Assembly: GCF_003664995.1 (NCBI RefSeq)
Contig: NZ_JFHL01000021.1
Coordinates: forward strand, 126,880 to 190,879
Direction: 5' to 3'
Source of the DNA: Mesotoga sp. BH458_6_3_2_1
Lineage (GTDB): Bacteria > Thermotogota > Thermotogae > Petrotogales > Kosmotogaceae
DNA: 64,000 nucleotides
Below the pieces are notes generated by a model, which was given only the letters and a program-made list of their open reading frames with translations, had not been told where the DNA came from and ran no database searches. A program made the position numbers and the translations under genes. Positions 52,894 through 60,468 of this stretch are shown here, piece by piece; the stretch's first letter is position 1; the number at the start of each line of letters is the position of its first letter.

Positions 52894-54852
52894 ATGATAG
52901 ATACGAAATTCAAGGAGCTACCTCTAGGTGAGGTAAAGCCTGCCGGATGGCTGGAAAGGCAACTCAGAATTCAGGCAAAAGGCCTGACGGGAAGACTGGA
53001 AGAGGTCTGGAAAGATGTCGGTCCTGATAGCGGTTGGCTTGGGGGAAGCGGCGAAAACTGGGAGAGAGGGCCCTATTACTGTGATGGTCTAATTCCTTTG
53101 GCCTATCTACTTGAAGATGCAGGGCTTAAGATAAAGGCTGAAAAATGGATAACCTGGGCTCTGGGAAGCCAGAACGAGGAGGGTTTCTTCGGACCAAGAG
53201 ACAATGATGATTGGTGGCCAAGAATGGTCATGCTCAAAGTGATAAAGAACTACTTTGAATACACTAAGGATCAACGTGTGGTTAGTTTTTTGACCAGGTA
53301 TTTCAAGTATCAACTTCGAAACATAGATTCTAGAGAATTCGCAATTTGGGAAAACACCAGAAGTGCGGAAAATATTTATGTGATACTCTGGCTTCATGGT
53401 ATCACTGGAGATGACTTCCTATTAGATCTTGCCAAGAGGTTTTTTGAAAAGTCAATGAACTGGTCCGATTATTTTGAAGAATTCAAGTACACAAGGCCGA
53501 CCGGAGAGTATCTGGACTGGGAAGAATTCATGAAAGCTACCAGCGGAAAGGGACTCGAAGGGCTTTACGAATACGAGGAGAAAAAGAATAGCAGTATATA
53601 TTCTAAGCTGTTTCAGGAAACTCATGTCGTGAATGTCGTGATGGGTATCAAGTATCCAGCCTTAAGGTATCTGCTTTATGGAGACGAAAATCAGTTAAGG
53701 ATAGTTAAAGAAGGTATAGAAAAACTGACTACTTACCACGGGACATCAAACGGAATGATAACAGGTGACGAACACTTAAATGGAAATGATCCCTCCCAAG
53801 GAACTGAGTTGTGTGCAGTAGTCGAGTACATGTTCTCGCTGGAGATGCTTTTCAGAGTCTTCAATGATATCGAGTTCGCTGACATTCTCGAAAAGATTGC
53901 ATACAACGCATTGCCCGCAACAATTGACAAAGAGTTGCTCACACATCAATACGATCAGCAAGCTAATCAGATAATGTGCAGTCACGCCAAACGCAATTGG
54001 TACAACAATCTAGATGATTCAAATGTATTCGGACTTGAACCGAACTTTGGTTGTTGTACGGCGAACATGCATCAAGGATGGCCCAAATTCGTGAAGAATC
54101 TATGTTACAAGAGCAGTGACGGCGGGTTGGTTTTCGGGGTTTACGGTCCCTGCAACATAGAAACGTCCATATCTGGGCAGACTCTTTTGATAAGAGAAGT
54201 AACTGATTATCCTTTTGACGACAAAATCGAGATTATATTCGATTCTGACATTGATCTCGAAGTACCTCTTCATTTAAGGGTTCCAGGCTGGGCTACAAGA
54301 ACTGAAGTAAAATTGAATGGCTCTAGACTTGATCTAGAGGTCTTTGGGGGATATCTGACCATCAGAAGATCATGGAGCAAAGGAGATCTAGTCGAGTTGG
54401 TCTTCCAGTCTAGGGTTAGAACCTCAAAATGGTTCAGAAACTCACTTAGTGTTGAGAAAGGTCCTCTTCTTTTCGCTTTGAGACTTGATGAAAAGTGGAA
54501 CACAACGAACAAAGATGGGGAGTTTCCTGAATATGAGGTTTACACAACCAGCCCATGGAATTACGCCTTGAAAGTGGATCTCAAGAACCCAGAAAAGAGC
54601 TTTTCTTTTGTCAAGCAAACACAAAAATCGTCCGAGCAGCCCTTTGATCAGAATCGAGTTCCAGTATTGATTGAAGCCGATGCAATTAAGGTAGAAGAAT
54701 GGTCGATGGAAAGGAATTCGGCGGGGCCTCTCCCAGAAAGTCCTGTAAAACCGGATGGACCGTTAGAGAAAGTATGTTTGATTCCTTACGGTGCGGCTCG
54801 ACTGAGAATAGCTCAGTTTCCTTACTTCGAAGCAAAGAAAGAAGGAGACTAA
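52894..54852 (+). CDS. GH127-type glycoside hydrolase (DUF1680), putative beta-L-arabinofuranosidase
   Basis: A 652-residue cytoplasmic enzyme (no signal peptide) of the DUF1680/GH127 family, whose characterised members remove beta-L-arabinofuranose using a Cys nucleophile held by a Zn-thiolate site. The key residues are visible: GTELC (E305, C307) and GCCTANMHQGWPK (C387, C388). The N-terminal (alpha/alpha)6 barrel spans about residues 10-420 (YYCDGLIPLAYLLEDAG, FFGPRDNDDWWPRMV) and beta-sandwich domains follow (HLRVPGWATR near 460). It follows the permease gene by 32 bases with GGAAGTGA upstream. It would act on sugar imported by the ABC system. Related families GH146 and other DUF1680 groups cleave other sugars, so substrate is inferred. 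Confidence 0.85.
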   Translation: MIDTKFKELPLGEVKPAGWLERQLRIQAKGLTGRLEEVWKDVGPDSGWLGGSGENWERGPYYCDGLIPLAYLLEDAGLKIKAEKWITWALGSQNEEGFFGPRDNDDWWPRMVMLKVIKNYFEYTKDQRVVSFLTRYFKYQLRNIDSREFAIWENTRSAENIYVILWLHGITGDDFLLDLAKRFFEKSMNWSDYFEEFKYTRPTGEYLDWEEFMKATSGKGLEGLYEYEEKKNSSIYSKLFQETHVVNVVMGIKYPALRYLLYGDENQLRIVKEGIEKLTTYHGTSNGMITGDEHLNGNDPSQGTELCAVVEYMFSLEMLFRVFNDIEFADILEKIAYNALPATIDKELLTHQYDQQANQIMCSHAKRNWYNNLDDSNVFGLEPNFGCCTANMHQGWPKFVKNLCYKSSDGGLVFGVYGPCNIETSISGQTLLIREVTDYPFDDKIEIIFDSDIDLEVPLHLRVPGWATRTEVKLNGSRLDLEVFGGYLTIRRSWSKGDLVELVFQSRVRTSKWFRNSLSVEKGPLLFALRLDEKWNTTNKDGEFPEYEVYTTSPWNYALKVDLKNPEKSFSFVKQTQKSSEQPFDQNRVPVLIEADAIKVEEWSMERNSAGPLPESPVKPDGPLEKVCLIPYGAARLRIAQFPYFEAKKEGD

Positions 54853-55407
54853 TAACGATGATAGCAGCACTTCCAAAATCGTTTCAGACAACCACTTGTG
54901 AAGGGTCTATTCCTCAAGGCACGTGAAGGCCGAAACCCTTGTTCGGATGGCTTTCCAAGATCCAAAGAGACAATATGGCACAGTAGATTTTGTGTTCTAG
55001 ACTGACCGATGTGCTTGGCTGATCACAAAGGCACCTCTAGTCGCACGAGGAAATGAGCTTTGACTGTCGATTTTGCTCCGCTGAGAGAGAGAAGTCTGAT
55101 AGTATGTGGTTGTGGCGTCGACAAGAAATCGACTATTCGTTGAAGTCTGCAGTGTTTTCACTTCGTTGAATTCCCTAATAGATTCTCTTTTGGCGCATAG
55201 CTAGATAATTGAACTTGAGCTTAGTTTTGTTCTGAGCTCAATCTGCAAGACCTGCTAGGAGAGACGCGCCAACTTAGTTTTAGCGTTGTCAGCTCAGCAT
55301 TTGGCTGTCATGGTTAATAGGAGCACTTCATAAGTTGGCATCTGCCTCCTTATGCAGGTTTAACCCATCTAAGCATTGGCGTGGCGCTTTAGGGAGGTGG
55401 AAACAAA
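54853..55407 (+). other. Intergenic region
   Basis: About 555 bases follow the glycosidase. A weak hairpin (GGCCGAA with TTCGG-AT-GGC, about 54928-54953) may end the operon. No gene was seen. Confidence 0.35.
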
Positions 55408-56541
55408 ATGAATTTCAGACTGTTTTTCTTAGTGCTTTTCTTATCAATTGCAATGTTAGTGACAACCTCATGCATCTTCAGGAATAATCAACCACCTGTA
55501 ATCGAGAAAGAATCCTCCGGACCTTCTGGCGACACACTTGATGTCTGCATTACATTTGAGTGGCTCGGTTATGACGACGATGGCTACGTCTCTCTGTATC
55601 AGTATAGGACAGACGGCGGACAATGGATTGATTACAGTACAAAGACCAGTTATACCTGGTGCGGTTATCAAGAAGGAGATCACACCTTTGAGGTGAGGGC
55701 GAAAGACGACAAAGGACTCACTTCTGAACCGATACTCTGGGCTTTCACTTTTCTCTTATTTGAACCCTATTTGGGAGACTTCGTCTTTGTGAGTGGGGGT
55801 TCTTTCACCATGGGAGATACCTGGGGAGACGGGTTTAACATGGAGAAACCAACCCATCAGGTTGAACTCACGTACGATTTCTTTGTGGGGAAGTATCCAG
55901 TTACTTTCAACGAGTACAACGAGTTCTGCGTAGATAAGGGGGCCGTAATTCCCTCCGATGAAGGCTGGGGAATGGGTAGCAGGCCTGTAATCAATGTTCC
56001 ATGGTGGATGGCAATAGAATACTGCAACTGGTTGAGTGAAAAGGATGGTCTGCCTCCTGCCTACGTAAGTCGCTGCGAAGTCAATGAAGGTCAGTTGCTC
56101 GATTCTGAGGGAAAGCTAACGACGGACATTACAGAAGTACTGGGATACAGATTGTTGACAGAAGCCGAGTGGGAATATGTCGCACGGGGAGGCAAACATA
56201 ACTCCGAATACAAATGGTCTGGAAGCGATGACCCTTCACTAGTAGCCTGGTACGATTACAACTCTAACGAGAAGACCCGACCGGTTGGCCAGCTCGAACC
56301 AAATGCTCTCGATATCTACGACATGAGTGGAAACGTGCTTGAGTGGTGCACCGACTTCTACTCAGAATATACGGTTTCTCAAAAAACAAACCCGTACGTT
56401 TCCAGCGGAACTCACCGGATCTGTCGAGGCGGATGTTGGGCCTTTCCTGAGAAAAACACCCGAGTTTCTTATCGTCACCCTGCAATTCCCATACATTTCG
56501 GAAGCATAGCCGGGTTCAGAATCGTTAGAATTGCTCAGTAG
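55408..56541 (+). CDS. Lipoprotein: Ig-like module plus formylglycine-enzyme-like domain, copy 1
   Basis: A 377-residue protein with a lipobox-like TTSC (C22). Residues about 28-112 are an Ig-like module of the same type as in the permuted peptidase at 7576-10914 (YQYRTDGGQWIDY, GYQEGDHTFEVRAKDD). Residues about 125-375 are an FGE-sulfatase (SUMF1/EgtB-like) fold: FVSGGSFTMGD, HQVELTYDFFVGKYPVTFNEYNEF, YRLLTEAEWEYVARGG, MSGNVLEWCTD and GFRIVR. The catalytic Cys pair of true formylglycine-generating enzymes (CxxxxC after RGGS) is absent; the segment reads RGGCWAFPEKN. It is therefore probably a binding or structural module, not a sulfatase maturase. GGGAGGTGG precedes the ATG. Confidence 0.83.
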   Translation: MNFRLFFLVLFLSIAMLVTTSCIFRNNQPPVIEKESSGPSGDTLDVCITFEWLGYDDDGYVSLYQYRTDGGQWIDYSTKTSYTWCGYQEGDHTFEVRAKDDKGLTSEPILWAFTFLLFEPYLGDFVFVSGGSFTMGDTWGDGFNMEKPTHQVELTYDFFVGKYPVTFNEYNEFCVDKGAVIPSDEGWGMGSRPVINVPWWMAIEYCNWLSEKDGLPPAYVSRCEVNEGQLLDSEGKLTTDITEVLGYRLLTEAEWEYVARGGKHNSEYKWSGSDDPSLVAWYDYNSNEKTRPVGQLEPNALDIYDMSGNVLEWCTDFYSEYTVSQKTNPYVSSGTHRICRGGCWAFPEKNTRVSYRHPAIPIHFGSIAGFRIVRIAQ

Positions 56542-56632
56542 CGATACTTCTGAACTCGCATTGGAGGATGATAGAGTAAAGAGAAACAATGTGATGAGTA
56601 CAATATGCTCTCAATCGATCATTGAAATAAAA

Positions 56633-56640
56633 GGGGGGGG
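56633..56640 (+). other. G8 homopolymer beside a ribosome site
   Basis: Eight consecutive G lie ten to seventeen bases upstream of the ATG at 56650, with GGAAG between. Slippage in such a tract can change ribosome-site spacing or strength, so expression of the second FGE-like lipoprotein could be variable. It could also be a base-calling error. Confidence 0.5.
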
Positions 56641-56649
56641 TAGGAAGAA

Positions 56650-57768
56650 ATGAAGAGACTTTTGATACTACTGCTGATAGTTTTGTTTGCGGTGATGCTT
56701 GCAGGGTGTAAGAAGCCTAGGGAAAACCAGCCGCCAGTTCTCCAGAAGATCGGTGAGTCTGAAGGAGTAATAGATTGTTCAGCGAACGTTCTCGAGTGGA
56801 TCGCATCGGATCCAGACGGAACGATTGCGAAGTACTACGTCAACGTCGATGAAGCAGGTTGGAATGACTATGGACTTGAAACAGAATACGTCTGGAATGA
56901 TTACGGAACCGGGGTTCATTCATTTGAAGTGAAGGCCGAAGACAGCGAAGGCACATTCTCGAATATCATCTCCTGGAATTTCGTTGCCATTGAAGAGATG
57001 ATATTGGTTGAAAGTGGAAAGTTCACGATGGGAGACTCTTGGGGAGACGGATACGAGAATGAATTACCTCTGCACGAAGTAACTATAGATTACGACTACT
57101 TCATCGGGAAGTATGAGGTCACCTTTGATGAGTTCGATGCTTTCTGCGACGACTTGGGCAGAACGAAACCCAAAGATTTCTCCTGGGGCAGAGAAAGGAG
57201 ACCAGTGATTTCTGTTTCCTGGTATGACGCAATTGCCTACTGCAACTGGTTGAGCGACAAGGCGGGACTGGCAAGAGCGTATGACGACAACGGTAATCTG
57301 CTCGATCTTTCAGGCGGCATGGCAGATGACCCGTCTGAGGTAAATGGGTTTCGCTTGCCCACGGAAGCCGAGTGGGAATACGCCGCAAGGGGTGGAGATT
57401 CAGAGTCATTATTTAAGTACTCAGGAAGCAACGACCCGGATGAAGTCGCATGGTACAGAGAGAATGCTCACAATGACACTACTGATAGCCTTTCAACATG
57501 GCCAGTCGGAGAGAAGGAACCCAATGGGTTGGGAATACACGACATGAGCGGCAATGTGTTGGAATGGTGCACTGAACCCTTCCAGGAATACACTGCCGAC
57601 TCAACTACAAATCCCTACGTCCCAATAGACGGCAGCAAGGACTTCGTAATTAGGGGAGGTAGCTACTTCAATATAGCAAGACTTTTAAGGGTTCCTTATC
57701 GAGAGGAAGTAAATGGGGAGATTGGAATATATGTTGTTGGTTTCAGAGTCGTAAGAACCGAAAAGTAA
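56650..57768 (+). CDS. Lipoprotein: Ig-like module plus formylglycine-enzyme-like domain, copy 2
   Basis: A 372-residue paralogue of the preceding gene, in the same order: lipobox LAGC (C20), an Ig-like module (about 28-115; YVNVDEAGWNDYG, FEVKAEDSEG) and an FGE-like domain (about 117-372; VESGKFTMGDSWGDGYENE, YFIGKYEVTFDEFDAF, FRLPTEAEWEYAARGG, MSGNVLEWCTE, GFRVVR). Here the catalytic region reads RGGSYFNIARLLR, with no Cys at all, so formylglycine synthesis is very unlikely. The pair arose by tandem duplication. The 108-base gap has a G8 tract but no clear terminator, so co-transcription is possible. Confidence 0.83.
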   Translation: MKRLLILLLIVLFAVMLAGCKKPRENQPPVLQKIGESEGVIDCSANVLEWIASDPDGTIAKYYVNVDEAGWNDYGLETEYVWNDYGTGVHSFEVKAEDSEGTFSNIISWNFVAIEEMILVESGKFTMGDSWGDGYENELPLHEVTIDYDYFIGKYEVTFDEFDAFCDDLGRTKPKDFSWGRERRPVISVSWYDAIAYCNWLSDKAGLARAYDDNGNLLDLSGGMADDPSEVNGFRLPTEAEWEYAARGGDSESLFKYSGSNDPDEVAWYRENAHNDTTDSLSTWPVGEKEPNGLGIHDMSGNVLEWCTEPFQEYTADSTTNPYVPIDGSKDFVIRGGSYFNIARLLRVPYREEVNGEIGIYVVGFRVVRTEK

Positions 57769-58057
57769 CGAAGAAGCCCTCAGTTATCTGCTCTCAAAGC
57801 AAAGCATCCGGATTGATAAATCAGCCAGAGAGTTGCTCGCCACCATGAGATACTGAAGTAGTAGGCAGCTGGTTCTCCCTGCTCTATGAGCATGCTCTTG
57901 AAGAAGGTAGAACCTATTGTGAATAGCATTGGGGTTTTAGTCTCAACAGAGATCGGGAAGACTTCAGGAGAAATTCACGACTCTTAATCTCTTGTTGGTT
58001 ATTTCTAAAGAACGTCAGCTTCTTGACTTGGGGGACTTGGAATATCAGTTGATGGAT
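57769..58057 (+). other. Intergenic region
   Basis: About 290 bases between convergent genes. A short codon-like stretch right after the lipoprotein stop (57771 on, ending at a TGA after LLATMRY) may be a gene remnant, but it is too short to support. No terminator was recognised. Confidence 0.3.
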
Positions 58058-58888
58058 TCACATCTCGTAGTTGGCAGAGCGATATGAACCAAGGAATTTG
58101 AAGTAACTGCAACGGTCACTGATTGCCTTGATTCCCTCTTTCACTTGTCTGTCAGCTACCGTTCCTTCAAAATCTACAAAGAATATATAGCGCCACATCT
58201 CTCTCTTGAAAGGCCTTGATTCGATTTTCGTCAGATTAAGATTGCGATCTGACAACTCTCGGAGGACACTGAACAAGGCGCCGGGCTTATGCTCCGTCGT
58301 GAATATAATAGATGTCTTGCATTTTCCAATACATGGCATGGATTCTCTACCCATTAAGAAGAATCTGGTTGTATTTGTCTCGAGATCTTCGAAATTCCTC
58401 CTTAAGATTTCAAGCCCATAAGTTTCGGCCGCAAGTTCGCTGGCGATTGCAGCTGTCGACTCCATCTCGCAAACCGCCAGGTCCTTCGCTGCGCCGGCAG
58501 TGTCATAGTATTCTTTCGCCACAAGGCCCTCTTTTTCCAGATGTTCCGAGCACTGTGACAACGCCTGATGGTGAGAAATCACGTATTTTATGTCACAGAT
58601 CGTTTTACCCTTGGGAGCCATAAGGCAATGCTCAATTCGAAGCATAACCTCTGCCTGGACAAGAAGATCACTATCCACCAAAGCATCGTAAGCAGGAATC
58701 ACTGTGCCGGCAAGCGAGTTTTCCACGGGGAGAATTGCGTAGTCTGCTTTTCCATACTGAACAAGATTCAACATCTCTCGAAACGATCTGCATGGAATAG
58801 TAATAGGTGACTCCCCGGACAGCTTTTTTATAGCCTGTTCTGAATAAGCTCCGTGTTCGCCCTGAAAAGCGATACTCTTTTTCTTCAA
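58058..58888 (-). CDS. pheA: Prephenate dehydratase
   Basis: An enzyme of about 276 residues converting prephenate to phenylpyruvate in phenylalanine synthesis. The PDT domain (about 1-180) has IAFQGEHGAYSEQA, ILPVENSLAGTV, HHQALSQC and the catalytic NTTRFFL. The C-terminal ACT domain (about 190-275) has the Phe-binding motifs KPGALFSVL and IESRPF, so feedback inhibition by phenylalanine is expected. A GTG at 58918 is in frame, but GGGGAG lies four bases before the TTG at 58888, giving the typical KKKSIAFQG start, which is preferred. No other aromatic pathway genes are nearby. It has no chorismate mutase domain. Confidence 0.92.
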   Translation of the reverse strand: MKKKSIAFQGEHGAYSEQAIKKLSGESPITIPCRSFREMLNLVQYGKADYAILPVENSLAGTVIPAYDALVDSDLLVQAEVMLRIEHCLMAPKGKTICDIKYVISHHQALSQCSEHLEKEGLVAKEYYDTAGAAKDLAVCEMESTAAIASELAAETYGLEILRRNFEDLETNTTRFFLMGRESMPCIGKCKTSIIFTTEHKPGALFSVLRELSDRNLNLTKIESRPFKREMWRYIFFVDFEGTVADRQVKEGIKAISDRCSYFKFLGSYRSANYEM

Positions 58889-59275
58889 AGGACTCCCCTG
58901 TTCATGAGGCAGATTCACTGCCTGAATATTATTCTGTTATTAATGCTCCAATCTTCCAATTTGGTTCCTTCTTGCATTAGCTGCTGTATAAGGCTGCTTA
59001 ATCTGGGATAATTCACACAATTATAGCTCTTCAATTGCGACGCTAAGATGAATTAGCCTGAACAAACTGGCCGAAAAGCCTTCAGGACAAAAGTTAGGAG
59101 ATACCTCTTCTATTGTTTTTCAACATTCATAGACAAAAAGCAGAATTGAAAGGAATATGGGAAGTCTTCGGACCTATTTGAGCAGCTAGCTTTGCTCTTG
59201 CTTGAAACCGGTTGGACTAAGATCGATACTTCCCAGAATCATAAACAACCAGTTACATCACAGGGCAGTTTCGGT
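58889..59275 (-). other. Intergenic region
   Basis: About 390 AT-rich bases between two minus-strand genes. No gene, repeat or clear terminator was seen. Confidence 0.35.
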
Positions 59276-60025
59276 TCATCGTTCGGATTGCCTATCTGAA
59301 TACTCCTGCATCGCTTTCGAAAGAAAATCCGCTAACCCTTCACCATACTTATCTATGTTTGCTTTGAACCTATCATCCATCACATACATGTTGCCTAGAG
59401 AGGCAAAAGACTCAAGACTATAGTAATGTCCAAAACTTTCGTTAAAGACCTTATACATTCTGTCTATTGCTTCTTGTACAAGGTCTGAATCGGGATCTTC
59501 ATCTCTAATCTCTGCTAGTTCTCTGAAAAGCTCATCTAGTATCTTCTCCATATCCTTCCTCTCCCGGTCGCTCTTCGAAGCGATAAAATCGTTACTCTTT
59601 TCAACCGTCTCATCACCCCAAAGTTGTCTCGCTTCTTCTTCATAGGGGTTGCAAGAGAAATCGAATCCCTTGAACTTTTCTCTCTGACTCATCGAGTCTT
59701 CTCCTTTCAAAGTCTTGAGCGTCCTTTCCAGTGTGCTAAGCATAGCCTCAATTCTCTCTTTCTCCAGCATCAAGTGTTTCTTCTGAAGCTCGAAGGCCCT
59801 GGCTCTATCGAACCTCGGATTGCTGAGAAGCTTCTTGATCCTCTCCAAAGAGAAGCCACACTGTCTGAAGAAGAGAATCTGCTGAAGTTTGTCGAGATCT
59901 TCTTCCGAATACTCTCTGTATCCATTTTGAGCATTACGCCTGGGTCTCAAGAGCCCAATCTCGTCATAATGATGAAGTGCCCTTACAGAAAGGCCCGAAA
60001 GCTCGGCAACCTGTTTTGCGTTCAA
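59276..60025 (-). CDS. MerR family regulator with TipAS-type effector domain
   Basis: A regulator of about 249 residues. The N-terminal MerR winged helix (about 1-70) reads KQVAELSGLSVRALHHYDEIGLLRP, NGYREYSEEDLDKLQQILFFRQCGF. A dimerising coiled coil follows (about 75-112), then a TipAS-like helical domain (about 120-245: YEEEARQLWGDE, FNESFGHYYS, GLADFLSKAM). TipAL-type proteins bind thiopeptides and other drugs and activate multidrug responses. An ATG at 60046 is in frame, but GGGAGGAG lies just upstream of the TTG at 60025, which is preferred. The gene has a MerR-type promoter of its own, implying autoregulation. Confidence 0.9.
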   Translation of the reverse strand: MNAKQVAELSGLSVRALHHYDEIGLLRPRRNAQNGYREYSEEDLDKLQQILFFRQCGFSLERIKKLLSNPRFDRARAFELQKKHLMLEKERIEAMLSTLERTLKTLKGEDSMSQREKFKGFDFSCNPYEEEARQLWGDETVEKSNDFIASKSDRERKDMEKILDELFRELAEIRDEDPDSDLVQEAIDRMYKVFNESFGHYYSLESFASLGNMYVMDDRFKANIDKYGEGLADFLSKAMQEYSDRQSER

Positions 60026-60047
60026 GAAATCTCCTCCCATAATCACA

Positions 60048-60078
60048 AGGATATACTATTACATAACGTAATAGTCAA
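60048..60078 (-). promoter_or_regulatory. MerR-type promoter with operator in a 19-bp spacer
   Basis: On the minus strand TTGACT (60078-60073) and TATCCT (60053-60048) are separated by 19 bp, the overlong spacer typical of MerR-activated promoters. The palindrome CTATTAC-ATAAC-GTAATAG (60056-60074) nearly fills the spacer. The start of transcription would be about 15 bases before the TTG start codon. Confidence 0.8.
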
Positions 60079-60313
60079 GTAGCTCAATCAATATCTCGAC
60101 TAAGGATTCCTTGACCGTCAAAGAGCGACCCAAGAAGTTCACTATGACTTCTGCGCTGGCCTGACATAAAAGGATTAAGCAAAGACTTCACTGTATTGTC
60201 ACAGAAGAGTCTCTGCATACTGGAACCGTATTTGAAAGCGTGTTTAGAAATCGAAGAGATGAGTTTATTGGTAGATTAGTATTTCTGATCGAGCATGAAA
60301 GCAAACTCTTTCT
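60079..60313 (+). other. Intergenic region
   Basis: The stretch between the MerR promoter and the putative promoter of the DUF1254 gene. No gene was seen. Confidence 0.35.
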
Positions 60314-60360
60314 TTCAACTGACAGTCAGACAGATTATAAGAGATACCATACCGGTATCT
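60314..60360 (+). promoter_or_regulatory. Putative promoter with 19-bp operator-like palindrome
   Basis: TTCAAC (60314-60319), a 16-bp spacer and TATAAG (60336-60341) precede a perfect palindrome, AGATACC-ATACC-GGTATCT (60342-60360), at the expected transcription start. It lies about 110 bases upstream of the DUF1254 gene and suggests repression by a dimeric regulator that is not identified here. Confidence 0.45.
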
Positions 60361-60468
60361 TGTGGTGAAGCTAAAGCCCTTTGAATTGAATGTGATATGT
60401 CCTCAGTTTTGAATCAACTGGGAATCCACATTGTCTAGCAAAGAGTGGCTACGTGAGGAGATTGAGAA

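Noticed and set aside
55408-57768. Calling the two lipoproteins formylglycine-generating enzymes
   Set aside because: The catalytic Cys pair is missing in both and no sulfatase is encoded nearby.
57771-57860. Codon-like stretch ending in LLATMRY after the second FGE-like gene
   Set aside because: Too short and without a start or ribosome site; may be chance or a minor remnant.
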